The notes: generated by a model not told the origin, from the letters alone. A stretch of 64,000 nucleotides of DNA from Alcaligenes faecalis (GCF_005311025.1 NZ_CP031747.1:1302001-1366000); one strand, 5' to 3'; positions 17,484 to 26,971 are shown, numbered from the stretch's first letter. A program made the numbers and translations.

Positions 17484-18824
17484 CTAAACCGTTTTTTTGT
17501 CAGAGGCGGGAGCCGCTAGTGGCAGCAAGAGCCTCAGAGTGCAGGGTGCGCCGGGCAGGAACTGGGCCTGGCCACCGTGGCGCAGCAAAATCTGACGCAC
17601 AATCGTCAACCCCAGGCCCGCTCCTTTGCTGGCGCTGTCTTGCTTGTGAAAGCGCTCAAAGGCCAGATGAGCTGTTTGCGCATCCAAGGCTGCACCTTGA
17701 TCGCTGATATCGATCGCGCATTGGTCTGGCTGTGGGTTATGCAAATGCAAGCTGACCGTGCCTTTGCCATGTGTTAGGGCATTGTCCAGTGCGTTGACAA
17801 TGGCTTCGGACAGATCGGCCTCGCAGGCTTGAACAGTATCGAGCGAACTATCATCGTGAAATTGAATCTCTCGATTGGCCTGCTCGAAAAGCGGCCATAA
17901 GTCTCCCATCACACGGCGGCACAACGGTGCCAAGGCTGTGTGGTCTGTTAGCTCCGTAGCCTGCTCCTGCTTGCGGGCCAGGCTGAGCCATTGGCTGACC
18001 AGACGCTGCAAGTGGGTAATATCCTCGCGCAGCAAATCCCAGTCCTGCTCGCTATGGTGTTCAGCCGTTTGCAGACGCAAGGACATCACAGCTAATGGGG
18101 TGCGCAGTTGGTGCGCGGCATCTGCGACCAGTTGTTGTTCATGGTGATAGGCCTGCATCAGGCGGTCCAGACTTTGATTGACGGCCTGTGCCAAGGGGCG
18201 AATTTCTTTGGGTAGCTCAGTGACTGGCAAGCGTAGCTCGGGTTGTGCGGGACCCAGCGTCGCAGCCAGATTTGCCGCTTGTCGTACCGGGCGCAAGGTC
18301 CAATGAATCAGCCAGGCGATCAACAACAGACCCAACGCACACACCGGCAGCCACAAAAGCAGTGAGCGCCACATGCGGGTTTGCAGCAAGGCTCCGATCA
18401 GCTCTCTTTCGCGCTGGTCTCGTTTGGCGACCATCAGGATTTCGCCACTGGGCAGCGTGACCGAAACCGACACCACATAGCCACTGCGATGCTTCAGTCT
18501 GAACAAGGCCAGCTCGTCTTCGGGCTGAGCAGGGCGCAGGCGTCGTGGACTTGCCAGATTGGATGAAGCCTGGAGCAACTCACCCTCGGCGCTGTACAGC
18601 GAATAGGACATTTCCCCACCGGCGTACTGACGCGGCAAGCTATCCAATGATTCCGAGGGTTTAAAGTCGCGGGCAATTTCCTCGGCCTGCAAAAACAGGC
18701 TGATGCGGCGCAGCTCGTCTCGTGTATCGAACAAGGACAGGGCCAAAGTGCAAAAGCCCAAGGCCAGCATCAGCAAAAGGCTGATCAGTAATCGCCCGCG
18801 CAGACTGAAGGCGCGCCTGCTCAC
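17484..18824 (-). CDS. Sensor histidine kinase, QseC/PmrB/TctE type
   Basis: 446 residues if it starts at the GTG at 18824, which overlaps the TGA of the regulator gene (GTGA), a classic coupled start; a longer frame begins at 18869. Membrane helices lie at about residues 10-31 and 153-176, enclosing a short periplasmic sensor of about 120 residues. HAMP follows, then phosphoacceptor H238 (VADAAHQLRTPLAVM). The ATPase domain has NALDNALTHG, DQGAALD and GAGLGLTIVRQI. The small periplasmic loop suits metal or catechol sensing, as in PmrB, PfeS or QseC. It pairs with the adjacent regulator and faces the siderophore receptor gene. Confidence 0.87.
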   Translation of the reverse strand: MSRRAFSLRGRLLISLLLMLALGFCTLALSLFDTRDELRRISLFLQAEEIARDFKPSESLDSLPRQYAGGEMSYSLYSAEGELLQASSNLASPRRLRPAQPEDELALFRLKHRSGYVVSVSVTLPSGEILMVAKRDQRERELIGALLQTRMWRSLLLWLPVCALGLLLIAWLIHWTLRPVRQAANLAATLGPAQPELRLPVTELPKEIRPLAQAVNQSLDRLMQAYHHEQQLVADAAHQLRTPLAVMSLRLQTAEHHSEQDWDLLREDITHLQRLVSQWLSLARKQEQATELTDHTALAPLCRRVMGDLWPLFEQANREIQFHDDSSLDTVQACEADLSEAIVNALDNALTHGKGTVSLHLHNPQPDQCAIDISDQGAALDAQTAHLAFERFHKQDSASKGAGLGLTIVRQILLRHGGQAQFLPGAPCTLRLLLPLAAPASDKKTV

Positions 18825-19501
18825 AGAGCGCGCAAGCGGTAGCCCACACCGCGCACCGTGTCGATGCAAACCAGGGCATTTTGCTCGCGCAACTTGCGGC
18901 GTAGTTTGGAGATCAACGCTTCGATGGCATTCAGACTGATGTCGGTCTGGTTTTGATAGAGCTGCTCCAGCAAATAATCCTTGACCAGCAAACGGGGGCT
19001 GGCCTGCATCAGCTCCAGCAAGAGCAGGCTTTCCCGCCGTGGCAACATCAAGGCTTGGTCATTGACCCAGGCTTGTCGCACTTCAGGCTCGAATCGTAGA
19101 TTCGCGATCACCAGTTGCTGGTAACGATGGGGCGCAGCCCGCCGCAGGATTGCGCTAAGGCGGGCCTCCAGCTCAAGCAGATCAAAGGGTTTGAGCAGAT
19201 AGTCGTCCGCACCGCCACGCAGCCCTTGAATGCGATTGTGGACGGCATCGCGCGCACTCAAGATCAGGCAGGGCAGGCGCTGGCTGCGATCTGGGCGATG
19301 CAGCTGCGCCAGAACTTCCATGCCGTCCATATCGGGCAATCCCAGATCCAGAATCAGGGCATCAAAGCTATGTTCTTGCAGCAGGGCAAGACCAATCCGC
19401 CCCGTCGTAGCGGTGCGAATTGCATATCCCTGCCCTTGCAGATGGCTTGCCAACAGGCTCAACAAAGGCCGGTGGTCTTCAATAATCAGAATAGTTTTCA
19501 T
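18821..19501 (-). CDS. OmpR-family response regulator
   Basis: About 226 residues from the ATG at 19501 (MKTILIIEDHRPLLSLLASH); an in-frame ATG at 19528 would add nine residues. The receiver has the acidic pair IIEDH, phosphoacceptor in LILDLGLPDMDG, the Thr/Ser-type SARD and Lys in LLKPFDLLELEARL. The C-terminal winged helix ends ALISKLRRKLREQNALVCIDTVRGVGYRL. It is encoded with the kinase downstream and is divergent from the TonB-dependent receptor, which it probably controls, by analogy to PfeRS/PfeA-type iron systems. Confidence 0.9.
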   Translation of the reverse strand: MKTILIIEDHRPLLSLLASHLQGQGYAIRTATTGRIGLALLQEHSFDALILDLGLPDMDGMEVLAQLHRPDRSQRLPCLILSARDAVHNRIQGLRGGADDYLLKPFDLLELEARLSAILRRAAPHRYQQLVIANLRFEPEVRQAWVNDQALMLPRRESLLLLELMQASPRLLVKDYLLEQLYQNQTDISLNAIEALISKLRRKLREQNALVCIDTVRGVGYRLRAL

Positions 19502-19584
19502 CAGACTACGGTCAGAAACCGGGCTCATGATAGTAGCAAATAGAAATGAGTTTGGTTCGTATTATAAATAATGGAAGAAGTCTG

Positions 19585-21606
19585 ATGAAAATGAGAACGG
19601 GCCTGCGTTGGCCCTTGGCCGCCTTATCCTTGGCGTGTATGTCCGCCTGGGCTCAGGAACGCAATGAAGTTGAGCAGTTAAGTGCAATCTCGGTGACCGC
19701 CTCGGGATTCGCTCAGGAGGTGGTGAGCGCACCAGCCTCTATCACCGTGATTCCGCGCGAGGAGCTGGAGGGGAAACGCTTTGAGTCTTTGGCCGATGCC
19801 TTGCGCCAGGTGCCGGGCGTCAGCATTTTAGGTGGCGACAAAGGGGCTATCTCGATTCGTGGCATGGAGTCCGAGCATGTGCTGGTCTTGATTGATGGTC
19901 GCCGCCAGGACATGCGTCAGATCACTATGAAGGGTGGGGTGTCTGAGGCTCTGGACATGAACTGGATTCCCCCGCTGGAAGCCATTGAGCGTATCGAAGT
20001 GGTGCGTGGCCCCATGTCGACCTTGTACGGCTCTGAGGCTTTGGGCGGAGTCATCAATATTGTGACGCGCAAAGTGGCCGACAAATGGCACGGCTCCTTG
20101 ACCGGTGGCTATACCTTGCAGGACAGTGGTTCGGCTGGAAATAGCGGCTCGGCTGATTTGTACTTGTCTGGCCCCATCGTGCCGGGGCGCTTGGGCTTGC
20201 AGTTCTGGGGCTACCACAAGCAACGTCAGGAAGATCAGGTGTTGAATGGCTTTGCGCGTGCCAAACGTCAAAACGGTACGGTGCGTTTGTGGGCAACCCC
20301 CAATAACAATCATGAGTTCATGTTTGAAGCTGGCCGCACGACCCAGCATTTCTGGACCACCCCCGGCAAGTCATTGGCTTTGACGGGCAAGGCCAATGAA
20401 AACGAGTACGTGCGCGACAGCTATACGCTGGCCCATACGGGGCGTTGGGGCCGCTTTGATACGGAGCTAAGCCTGAACCGTGAACAAGCCTATCGCGATG
20501 GCCCCACTCAAAGCGCCCGCCCTGATCTTCGCAATACCGTGATTGATGGCAAGCTCACCCTGCCTTTGGCCGATCACATGCTGGTGGGTGGTTTTCAGTG
20601 GCGCAAAAGCGAGTTGAAGGCCGATGGCTACTACGCCAATCCGAATGGCGCAGGCGTGGATACTTCCGTGCGTGAATACTCCCTGTTCCTGGAAGATGAA
20701 TGGAGCCTGAGCCCATCCTTCGCCCTGACTGGCGGCGTGCGTATGGACGACAACGAGTTCTATGGCCGTCACTGGACTCCCCGTTTGTACGGTGTCTGGA
20801 GTGCGACGGATGCCTGGACGCTGAAAGGCGGGATCGCCAAGGGTTTCAAGTCTCCGACCATCATGCAAAGCAATCCGCAAATCGGTTTGCCGCAGCGTGG
20901 CGGTGCTTATACCTGGGGCAATCCGGATCTGGAACCTGAGGTCAGCACCAACGTAGAACTGGGCTTGTACTTTGACGATGGCGGACCGTTGAGCGCCAAC
21001 GCTACTTTGTTCCACACCCGCTACAAAAACAAGATCGCCAATACCGGCTCGCGTCAGCTGTACTACCCCGATGGCCGTCCTGTGCCACCGGACCCGTATA
21101 CCAACAGCATGTATAGCACCTACTTCAATATCACTGAAGCACGGGTTCAGGGTCTGGAACTGGGCTTGGCCTATCGCTTTAACGAGCAATGGAAAGTGCG
21201 CGGCAGCTATACCTTTACGGACTCCAAGGTGCGTAATGGCAGCGCCACGATCCTGGGCTTTGGCTACCCGCAGTCTGAAGGACAGCCCTTGGTGGCGACC
21301 CCACGCAATATGGGTAGCCTGACCGTGGACTGGACGCCGAATGAAGCCGTGTCAGCTTTCTCGACCTTGAACGTGCGTGGTCGGGAAACCAATATTTCCT
21401 GGGGACAGGGCGGTGCTGTCAGCGAAAGCATGGGGACGATTGCTACGGTGGATCTGGGAGCCAGCTGGCGTGCCAGAAAAGATCTGAGCTTGAGCGCGGC
21501 CGTCTATAACCTGACCGATCGTCGTCGTGACTCGGGTACCAGCGGAGCCTATTCCTATGCGGAAGATGGCCGCCGCTTCTGGTTGCAGGCCGAATACCGC
21601 TTCTAA
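19585..21606 (+). CDS. TonB-dependent outer-membrane siderophore receptor (FepA/CirA type)
   Basis: About 673 residues from the ATG at 19585, chosen because GGAAGAAG lies at the right distance; an upstream ATG at 19546 has none. A signal peptide ends at about residue 23 (MSAWAQ). The N-terminal plug domain has SAPASITVIPREEL, DALRQVPGVSILGG, ISIRGMESEHVLVLIDGRRQ and EVVRGPMSTLYGSEALGGVINI. The barrel ends AEYRF with the C-terminal Phe needed for outer-membrane assembly. The LIDGRRQ and YGSEALGGVINI motifs group it with FepA/CirA/IroN catecholate receptors. Divergent two-component genes suggest substrate-dependent induction. The ligand cannot be read from the sequence. Confidence 0.88.
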   Translation: MKMRTGLRWPLAALSLACMSAWAQERNEVEQLSAISVTASGFAQEVVSAPASITVIPREELEGKRFESLADALRQVPGVSILGGDKGAISIRGMESEHVLVLIDGRRQDMRQITMKGGVSEALDMNWIPPLEAIERIEVVRGPMSTLYGSEALGGVINIVTRKVADKWHGSLTGGYTLQDSGSAGNSGSADLYLSGPIVPGRLGLQFWGYHKQRQEDQVLNGFARAKRQNGTVRLWATPNNNHEFMFEAGRTTQHFWTTPGKSLALTGKANENEYVRDSYTLAHTGRWGRFDTELSLNREQAYRDGPTQSARPDLRNTVIDGKLTLPLADHMLVGGFQWRKSELKADGYYANPNGAGVDTSVREYSLFLEDEWSLSPSFALTGGVRMDDNEFYGRHWTPRLYGVWSATDAWTLKGGIAKGFKSPTIMQSNPQIGLPQRGGAYTWGNPDLEPEVSTNVELGLYFDDGGPLSANATLFHTRYKNKIANTGSRQLYYPDGRPVPPDPYTNSMYSTYFNITEARVQGLELGLAYRFNEQWKVRGSYTFTDSKVRNGSATILGFGYPQSEGQPLVATPRNMGSLTVDWTPNEAVSAFSTLNVRGRETNISWGQGGAVSESMGTIATVDLGASWRARKDLSLSAAVYNLTDRRRDSGTSGAYSYAEDGRRFWLQAEYRF

Positions 21607-21613
21607 ACGCGGT

Positions 21614-22528
21614 TTATTCCTGGGGTTTGGGGCGGCGGCTGATTGTGGAGATCGGCACGCTGACCTCGCCCTGGGTGCTGCGACGGCTACGAGCGCGCCA
21701 GGCGTGCCCGTACGCAATTTCCAGGCTCAGATGCAAGGTGCCGTCCATATGGCGCTGTTTCTCCAGCGCATTGAGCAGGCGTTGACGCCAGGGCAGGGTG
21801 CTCAGGCAGGCCTTGCGTTGTGGGTGCGGATTGCCGCCCAGTAGACGCAAATCATCCAGCAGTTTTTCAGCGCTGCGATACGTCAGCGTCACGACCTCCT
21901 GATCCATCACGGGATCAGCAAAACTGTTTTCCAGCAACAGATCGCCAAAGTCGTGCATGTCCACGAATTCCAGCGTTTGGGTGCCCAGATCCGCTTGCTC
22001 CATGGCACTGCGCAGCTCGGCAAAAGAGCCGGGACCCAGGCAGGAGAACATGACCAGCGTCTCGGGTTTCAGCAGGCGGTTCCATTCAGCCAGGACTCGA
22101 TGCGGTTCCGGGTGCCAGTGCAGTGCCATGTTCGACCAGACCAGCTCTTGGCTTTCTGCGGGCAGGCCGCTGTTGGCCATATCGGCCTGAACCCAGTTGG
22201 CAGCAGGGGTAGGTTGGTTGCGCAGTTTTTGCCACAGGCTGGGTTTGGATTGGTAGCGCTCGCGGGCAACCTCCAACAGCTTGGCGCTGCGATCCAGACC
22301 GGTGTAGTTCATATCCGGGTAGCGGGAACGCAAAGGCTCCAGCGCGTGGCTGGCACCACAGCCGGCATCCAGAATATGAGTGGGTTGCAAGCGCACCAAA
22401 GCCAGCCGGGACAACATCCGTTGCGCGACTTCACCATAAAGAAACTGAGCGTGATCCAGGGGAGCGCGGCGATTGAACTGCTGCTCGACGTGGGCGGAGT
22501 TGATTGGTAAAGAAGGTAACTGGGACAT
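21614..22528 (-). CDS. bioC: BioC-like malonyl-ACP O-methyltransferase
   Basis: About 304 residues from the ATG at 22528 (MSQLPSLPINSAHVEQQFNRRAP); longer in-frame starts run back into the divergent comF promoter. The N-terminus VEQQFNRRAPLDHAQFLYGEVAQRML resembles the BioC leader. The SAM motif is ILDAGCGASHALEPL, with VWSNMALHWHPEPHRVLAEWNRLLKPE further on, as in BioC. The enzyme methylates malonyl-ACP to start pimelate synthesis for biotin. No other bio genes are adjacent, so a different class I methyltransferase remains possible. Confidence 0.65.
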   Translation of the reverse strand: MSQLPSLPINSAHVEQQFNRRAPLDHAQFLYGEVAQRMLSRLALVRLQPTHILDAGCGASHALEPLRSRYPDMNYTGLDRSAKLLEVARERYQSKPSLWQKLRNQPTPAANWVQADMANSGLPAESQELVWSNMALHWHPEPHRVLAEWNRLLKPETLVMFSCLGPGSFAELRSAMEQADLGTQTLEFVDMHDFGDLLLENSFADPVMDQEVVTLTYRSAEKLLDDLRLLGGNPHPQRKACLSTLPWRQRLLNALEKQRHMDGTLHLSLEIAYGHAWRARSRRSTQGEVSVPISTISRRPKPQE

Positions 22529-22609
22529 AGTTGCGCGGACGTTGCTGGCCTGGATCAGTGGCATGTGCTGTGATCGAATCAGCCTGGCTCTGAAAGGTAA
22601 TGATCTATT

Positions 22610-23359
22610 ATGGCGCATCCCCTGTTTCGGCGCGAGCCGACCCATCGTCTTGTAGGGATTCCACTGCTGGCACGGCCTTGTGTGCTGTGCGGATTACGTT
22701 CGCAAAGTGGCGCACTGTGCCGCTTTTGCCGACACGCGCTGGCAACACCCGCCCAGGATTTGCGCTGCCCTCGTTGTGCTTTGGCCTTGCCGCCCTTGGC
22801 TTTACTGGCCTGCCCGGATTGCGGAGCAGGGCAATTGTCCCTGCAAGCGACGGTTGCCGGATTCGATTATGAACATCCTGGCGATATGCTGATACATGCG
22901 TTTAAAATTTCCCGTCGGCTGGAAATGGCAGCGGTGTTGGCGGAACTGATGGTGCAGCAATGGCGTAGGCATGGGCCTGTGCTGAACGCCGCTTGCCGGG
23001 TCATTCCAGTGCCTTCGCAGCGTAAAGCCTTGCACCGGCGGGGCTTTAACCCGGCAGCCGTGCTGGCCAAGCGCGTGGCACATGAATTGGGTTTGTCAGC
23101 ACGTTTGCATATCGTCACGGCGCAGCTACGGCACGAGCAGGCCCAGAAGAACTTGGGGCGTCAGGCTCGCAGGCAGGCCATGCGGGGTGCTTTTAGCCTA
23201 CGAGAGTCGCTACGAGGGTGTGATGTGCTGTTGGTCGATGATGTACTGACCACTGGGGCCACTTTGGATGCCCTGGCCCGGGCCTGCCGTTTGGCGGGTG
23301 CACAGTCTGTTTATGCCTTGGTCGCTGCACGAGCTCCCTGGAAATTGAAGGCATCCTAG
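22610..23359 (+). CDS. comF: ComF-family phosphoribosyltransferase-like protein
   Basis: 249 residues. The N-terminal zinc-finger-like region has paired CxxC motifs (CVLCG, CRFC, CPRC, CPDC). The C-terminal half is a type I PRTase fold with the PRPP loop DVLLVDDVLTTGATLDA at about residues 204-220. ComF supports DNA uptake in naturally competent bacteria; GntX in E. coli is a paralogue, and the biochemical role is unsettled. It is divergent from bioC and 54 bases upstream of trmL. Confidence 0.9.
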   Translation: MAHPLFRREPTHRLVGIPLLARPCVLCGLRSQSGALCRFCRHALATPAQDLRCPRCALALPPLALLACPDCGAGQLSLQATVAGFDYEHPGDMLIHAFKISRRLEMAAVLAELMVQQWRRHGPVLNAACRVIPVPSQRKALHRRGFNPAAVLAKRVAHELGLSARLHIVTAQLRHEQAQKNLGRQARRQAMRGAFSLRESLRGCDVLLVDDVLTTGATLDALARACRLAGAQSVYALVAARAPWKLKAS

Positions 23360-23413
23360 CCCTGTATACTTCGTCGCTTGTTCGCGGCTTTTTCTGCACT
23401 TTTTAGGTTTTTC

Positions 23414-23884
23414 ATGTTTCATATCGTCCTGGTTTCGCCCGAGATCCCCCCCAACACGGGTAACGTCATTCGACTGGCGGCCAATACAGGCTGTGTCTTG
23501 CACTTGGTGCGGCCCCTGGGCTTTGAGCTTGAAGACAGCAAGCTGCGTCGTGCCGGGCTGGATTATCACGAGTGGGCGCAAGTGAAGGTGCACGACAGTC
23601 TGGAAGAAGCCCTCCAGGCCACTGGCTCCGCGCCGGATCGCGCGTTTGCCCTGACTACACGTGGTAGCCATTTGCTGGCTGAGCAAAGCTTTCAGCCGGG
23701 TGATGTATTTGTATTTGGCCGCGAAACCGCAGGCTTGTCTGCAGAACAACTGGCCTTGTTTCCCAATGAGCAGCGGATTCGTCTGCCCATGTTGGCGGGG
23801 CAACGCAGCTTGAACCTGTCCAATGCCGTGGCGATTTGTGTTTTTGATGCCTGGCGGCAAGCGGGTTACGAAGGTGGTGTTTAA
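23414..23884 (+). CDS. trmL: tRNA (cytidine(34)-2'-O)-methyltransferase TrmL
   Basis: 156 residues from the ATG at 23414, matching TrmL; an in-frame upstream start would add an odd hydrophobic leader. SPOUT motifs are present: PPNTGNVIRLAANTG, VFVFGRETAGLS and RIRLPMLAGQRSLNLSNAVAI, the last forming the SAM-binding trefoil knot. It 2'-O-methylates the wobble base of tRNA-Leu isoacceptors. It may be co-transcribed with comF. A strong terminator follows about 95 bases downstream. Confidence 0.95.
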   Translation: MFHIVLVSPEIPPNTGNVIRLAANTGCVLHLVRPLGFELEDSKLRRAGLDYHEWAQVKVHDSLEEALQATGSAPDRAFALTTRGSHLLAEQSFQPGDVFVFGRETAGLSAEQLALFPNEQRIRLPMLAGQRSLNLSNAVAICVFDAWRQAGYEGGV

Positions 23885-23979
23885 GCTTGTGCAGAGACAG
23901 GCCGCAAGGGTGTAGTCCTGGGCGACGCCACGTTTTTCATTGAACTGCGCGTATTTATTTTTGAGTGATGGCTGCAAAG

Positions 23980-24021
23980 AAAACGGCCCCGCAAATCTTG
24001 AATTTGCAGGGCCGTTTTTTT
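23980..24021. terminator. Bidirectional terminator between trmL and the Bug receptor gene
   Basis: AAAACGGCCC(C)GCAAAT / ATTTGC(A)GGGCCGTTTT forms a stem of about 17 bp with one mismatch and a TTGA-type loop. A T7 tail follows on the plus strand and TTTTCTTT on the minus strand, serving both convergent genes. Confidence 0.92.
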
Positions 24022-24032
24022 CGATCTTGTCC

Positions 24033-25031
24033 TTATTCCAGCGACAGATTCAGGCGTTCAATCACCTCATCCCAACGAGCCTTGTCGGCAATGATCTTGT
24101 CCGTCATCTCCTGCGGGGTGGAAGGCTCGGACGAGAAGTAAAAGGCGTTGAGCTTGGCCTTGATGTCGTCGCGTTGCAGGATGGTGGTGATTTCCTGGTT
24201 CAGGCGTTTGACCACATCGTCCGAGGTATTGTGGGGCACAAAGAAGGCATCCCAGGAAATCGCCTCGAAGTTTTCCAGACCGGCTTGCGCCATGGTGTCC
24301 AGACCGGGCAGCAATTCGCTGGGTTGCAAGGAGGTCACGGCCAGGGCTTTCACCTTGCCGGCTTCAACCTGGGGCATGGCAATGCCGGGCACCATGAAGG
24401 CGGCGTCAATGTCGCCACCAATAATGGCGGTCAGGATTTGTGGAAAGCCCGAGTAGGGGATTTGTTCCAGTTTGATATCAACCGCATGTTCCAGCATGGC
24501 CATGGCCAAGTGGGCCGAGCTGCCGGGGCCAACTGAGCCGTAGTTCAATTCGCCAGGACGAGATTTCGCCAGGGCAATGAACTCTTCCACCGTGTTGGCG
24601 GGCGAGTTGGCCGGCACGACCAGCACGTTGGGGCTGGTGCCAATCATGGAGATGGCCTGCAAGTCTTTCAGCGGGTCATAGCCCAGCGAGGTCTTGTACA
24701 GGGTGGGAGCGGTCACCATGGGACCATTGATGGTCAACAGCAAGGTGTAGCCGTCGGGCTTGGCATGCGCCACAAAGCGCGTGCCGATATTGCCACCAGC
24801 ACCAGGACGGTTATCAACAATGACAGTTTGGCCCAAAGCTTGGGACAGGGGCTCGGAAATGGCACGGGCCAGGGCGTCAGGCGAGGAGCCTGCTGGAAAG
24901 GGCACGACCATTTGAATCGGGCGCTCAGGCCAGCTGGATTGGGCCAGAGCCGATTGAGCCAGCAAACCAGTGCAGGCCAGCCCCAGGACGGAGCGGATCA
25001 GAAGATCACGAGAACGAGCAAGCAATGACAT
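24033..25031 (-). CDS. Bug-family (tripartite tricarboxylate) periplasmic solute-binding protein
   Basis: 332 residues from the ATG at 25031 (MSLLARSRDLLIRSV); the frame stays open upstream into gpsA without coding signal. A signal peptide ends at about residue 30 (AQSALAQ). Diagnostic Bug motifs are WPERPIQMVVPFPAGSSPDALAR, VDNRPGAGGNIGT and PDGYTLL. These receptors bind small carboxylates, nicotinate or aspartate and are greatly expanded in Bordetella and relatives. No TctAB membrane genes are adjacent, so it is probably an orphan receptor. The ligand is unknown. Confidence 0.92.
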   Translation of the reverse strand: MSLLARSRDLLIRSVLGLACTGLLAQSALAQSSWPERPIQMVVPFPAGSSPDALARAISEPLSQALGQTVIVDNRPGAGGNIGTRFVAHAKPDGYTLLLTINGPMVTAPTLYKTSLGYDPLKDLQAISMIGTSPNVLVVPANSPANTVEEFIALAKSRPGELNYGSVGPGSSAHLAMAMLEHAVDIKLEQIPYSGFPQILTAIIGGDIDAAFMVPGIAMPQVEAGKVKALAVTSLQPSELLPGLDTMAQAGLENFEAISWDAFFVPHNTSDDVVKRLNQEITTILQRDDIKAKLNAFYFSSEPSTPQEMTDKIIADKARWDEVIERLNLSLE

Positions 25032-25110
25032 TGTTTTGATTCTGAGTAAGAGACGGTTGACTGCAGTTCTGGCAGCGCGGGTGAAGTGCCAGATCGGGCA
25101 GACGAAGGTA

Positions 25111-26163
25111 TTAGTGGCCTTCCTGCTTTGCCTCGCGGGTAAGCAAGGCGTGGACAGCTTCGCGCGGGGCCAGTTGTTCAAACAGGATTTGGCAGACCGC
25201 GGCGGTAATCGGTAATTCAATCTGGTGCGCTCGGCCCATTTCCAGAACCGAACGGGCACAGCGTACACCTTCAGCGGTAATGCCGGTGGCCAGGATGCTG
25301 TCCAGGCTTTCACCAGCACCCAGCGCCAGGCCTACTTGGCGATTGCGGGACAATTCGCCCGTAGCCGTCAGGACCAGATCTCCCAGACCGGCCAGGCCGG
25401 AGAAGGTTTCTGCTTGACCACCCAGCGCAACACCCAGGCGCTGCATTTCAGCCAGGCCTCGGGTAATCAGGGCGGCACGGGCGTTATGGCCCAGGCCCAG
25501 AGCGTCGGCAATGCCACAGGCAATGGCCATAATGTTTTTGACAGCGCCGCCCACTTCCACGCCGATCATGTCGGTGCTGGTGTACAGGCGCGCTTGCTTG
25601 CCATGCAAAGCCTCCAGGGCAATGCCGGCCATATCAGCAGGTTCGCAGGCCAGTGTCAGCGCAACAGGCAGGCCTTTAGCCACTTCCAGGGCGAACGAAG
25701 GGCCAGAGAGCACGGCACGGCCTAGCCAGGGATGGTCGGGCAGGCTTTCACGCACAATTTGGTGGGGTAACAAACCGCTTTCCTGATGGAAGCCTTTACA
25801 GGTCCAGACCAGCAGGACGGGATGGCGGCGTGTGGCAGGCAGGTACTGCGCCAGATCCACACAGGTTTGCGCCAGACCACGCACAGGCACGCCCAGAATC
25901 AGCAGGGCAGGGCCGGTGTCGTCAGCCAGGGCAAACTCCATGACTTGCTGCAGGCTGTCGCTGGCCTGTAGCGAGTCGGGCAGCACGACATCGGGCAGGT
26001 AGGCTGGATTGCGATGATCCTGCCCGATGGCTTGTGCGGTTGATGCTTTGCGCGCCCATACCATCGTGGGAGCCTGGGTGCTGGCCAGAGCGGCCAAGGC
26101 CGTTCCCCAGCTGCCTGCGCCCAGGACTGCAACACGAACAGGAGTGTGCGCGTTTGACATCAT
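25111..26163 (-). CDS. gpsA: NAD(P)+-dependent glycerol-3-phosphate dehydrogenase GpsA
   Basis: 350 residues. The N-terminal Rossmann motif is VAVLGAGSWGTALA. The catalytic region has VLSGPSFALEVAKGLP and GGAVKNIMAIACGIADALGLGHNARAALITRGLAEM with the active-site Lys, and the FSGLAGLGDLVLTATG block is typical. It reduces dihydroxyacetone phosphate to sn-glycerol-3-phosphate for phospholipid synthesis. Its ATG overlaps the secB stop (TGATG), so the secB-gpsA pair is coupled, as in E. coli. Confidence 0.96.
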   Translation of the reverse strand: MMSNAHTPVRVAVLGAGSWGTALAALASTQAPTMVWARKASTAQAIGQDHRNPAYLPDVVLPDSLQASDSLQQVMEFALADDTGPALLILGVPVRGLAQTCVDLAQYLPATRRHPVLLVWTCKGFHQESGLLPHQIVRESLPDHPWLGRAVLSGPSFALEVAKGLPVALTLACEPADMAGIALEALHGKQARLYTSTDMIGVEVGGAVKNIMAIACGIADALGLGHNARAALITRGLAEMQRLGVALGGQAETFSGLAGLGDLVLTATGELSRNRQVGLALGAGESLDSILATGITAEGVRCARSVLEMGRAHQIELPITAAVCQILFEQLAPREAVHALLTREAKQEGH

Positions 26164-26651
26164 CAGGCCTGCAAAGGCTGGCCGTCAGCGGGGGCGGCTT
26201 GCTGGGCCAGACGCTGCTCGTACAGGGACTGGAAGTTCACTTCAGTCAGGTGCAGGGCAGGCAGGGAAGTGCGGTTGATGGCGTCGGCCACGGCAGCGCG
26301 CAAGTAGGGGTACAGCATGGTGGGGCACACAATGCCCAGCAGGGGTTCGAGCTGCTCTTCAGGAATGTTGGCAGCTTCAAAGATACCGGCTTGGGTGGCT
26401 TCCACCAGGTACATGACCTTGTCGCCAATGCGTGTGGTCACAGTAGCGGTGACGGTGCTTTCGTAGACGGTGTCAGCCAGGCGTTGGCCGCCTACATTGA
26501 TGGACACTTCCACGGAAGGGGCCTCTTGCTCCAGAAAGATCTGGGGAGCGTTGGGCATTTCGATGGACAGGTCTTTGATGTAGGTGCGCTGCAGGCTGAA
26601 GCTGGGTTGTTGAGCTTCTTGGTCAGCGGCTGGGGTGTTCTGGTCGGCCAT
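26163..26651 (-). CDS. secB: Protein-export chaperone SecB
   Basis: 162 residues. Core features are [42 protein letters not shown] and [32 protein letters not shown], matching SecB closely. The tetrameric cytosolic chaperone keeps precursors unfolded and hands them to SecA. The acidic N-terminal tail and Gln-rich C-terminus are usual. It lies between grxC and gpsA, the same order as in gammaproteobacteria. Confidence 0.97.
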   Translation of the reverse strand: MADQNTPAADQEAQQPSFSLQRTYIKDLSIEMPNAPQIFLEQEAPSVEVSINVGGQRLADTVYESTVTATVTTRIGDKVMYLVEATQAGIFEAANIPEEQLEPLLGIVCPTMLYPYLRAAVADAINRTSLPALHLTEVNFQSLYEQRLAQQAAPADGQPLQA

Positions 26652-26690
26652 GGGTGATCCTATGGGATAAAAAAATTGTTAGAAAAAAAA

Positions 26691-26948
26691 TCAGGCAGCC
26701 AGCAGAGGCAGCAGGCCACCTTCGCGGTCCAAAGCGGCCAGATCATCGTAGCCACCTACATGGGTGTCGCCAATGTAGATTTGGGGAACGGTACGCCGAC
26801 CGGTGCGCTCCATCATGAGAGCGCGCTGTTCGGGTTCGCGATCAATCATGATTTTATTGATTTCAGTTACGCCGCGTTGCTTGAGCAGCATTTCAGCGCG
26901 CACACAATAAGGGCACACCATTGTGGAGTACATCGTGACTTTTGCCAT
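26691..26948 (-). CDS. grxC: Glutaredoxin 3
   Basis: 85 residues from the ATG at 26948 (MAKVTMYSTMVCPYCVRAEML), standard for GrxC; the open frame extends upstream without support. The active site is CPYC (residues 12-15), with TVPQIYIGDTHVGGYDDLAAL as the glutathione-binding region including the cis-Pro. It is a glutathione-dependent thiol reductant of the cytosol. It lies 23 bases after the rhodanese gene and 39 bases before secB. Confidence 0.95.
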   Translation of the reverse strand: MAKVTMYSTMVCPYCVRAEMLLKQRGVTEINKIMIDREPEQRALMMERTGRRTVPQIYIGDTHVGGYDDLAALDREGGLLPLLAA

Positions 26949-26971
26949 GAGAGCCTCGTAGAAGGGGGAGC

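Noticed and set aside
25032-25319. Upstream extension of the Bug receptor frame
   Set aside because: The extension overlaps gpsA and precedes a perfect signal peptide; the true start is the ATG at 25031.
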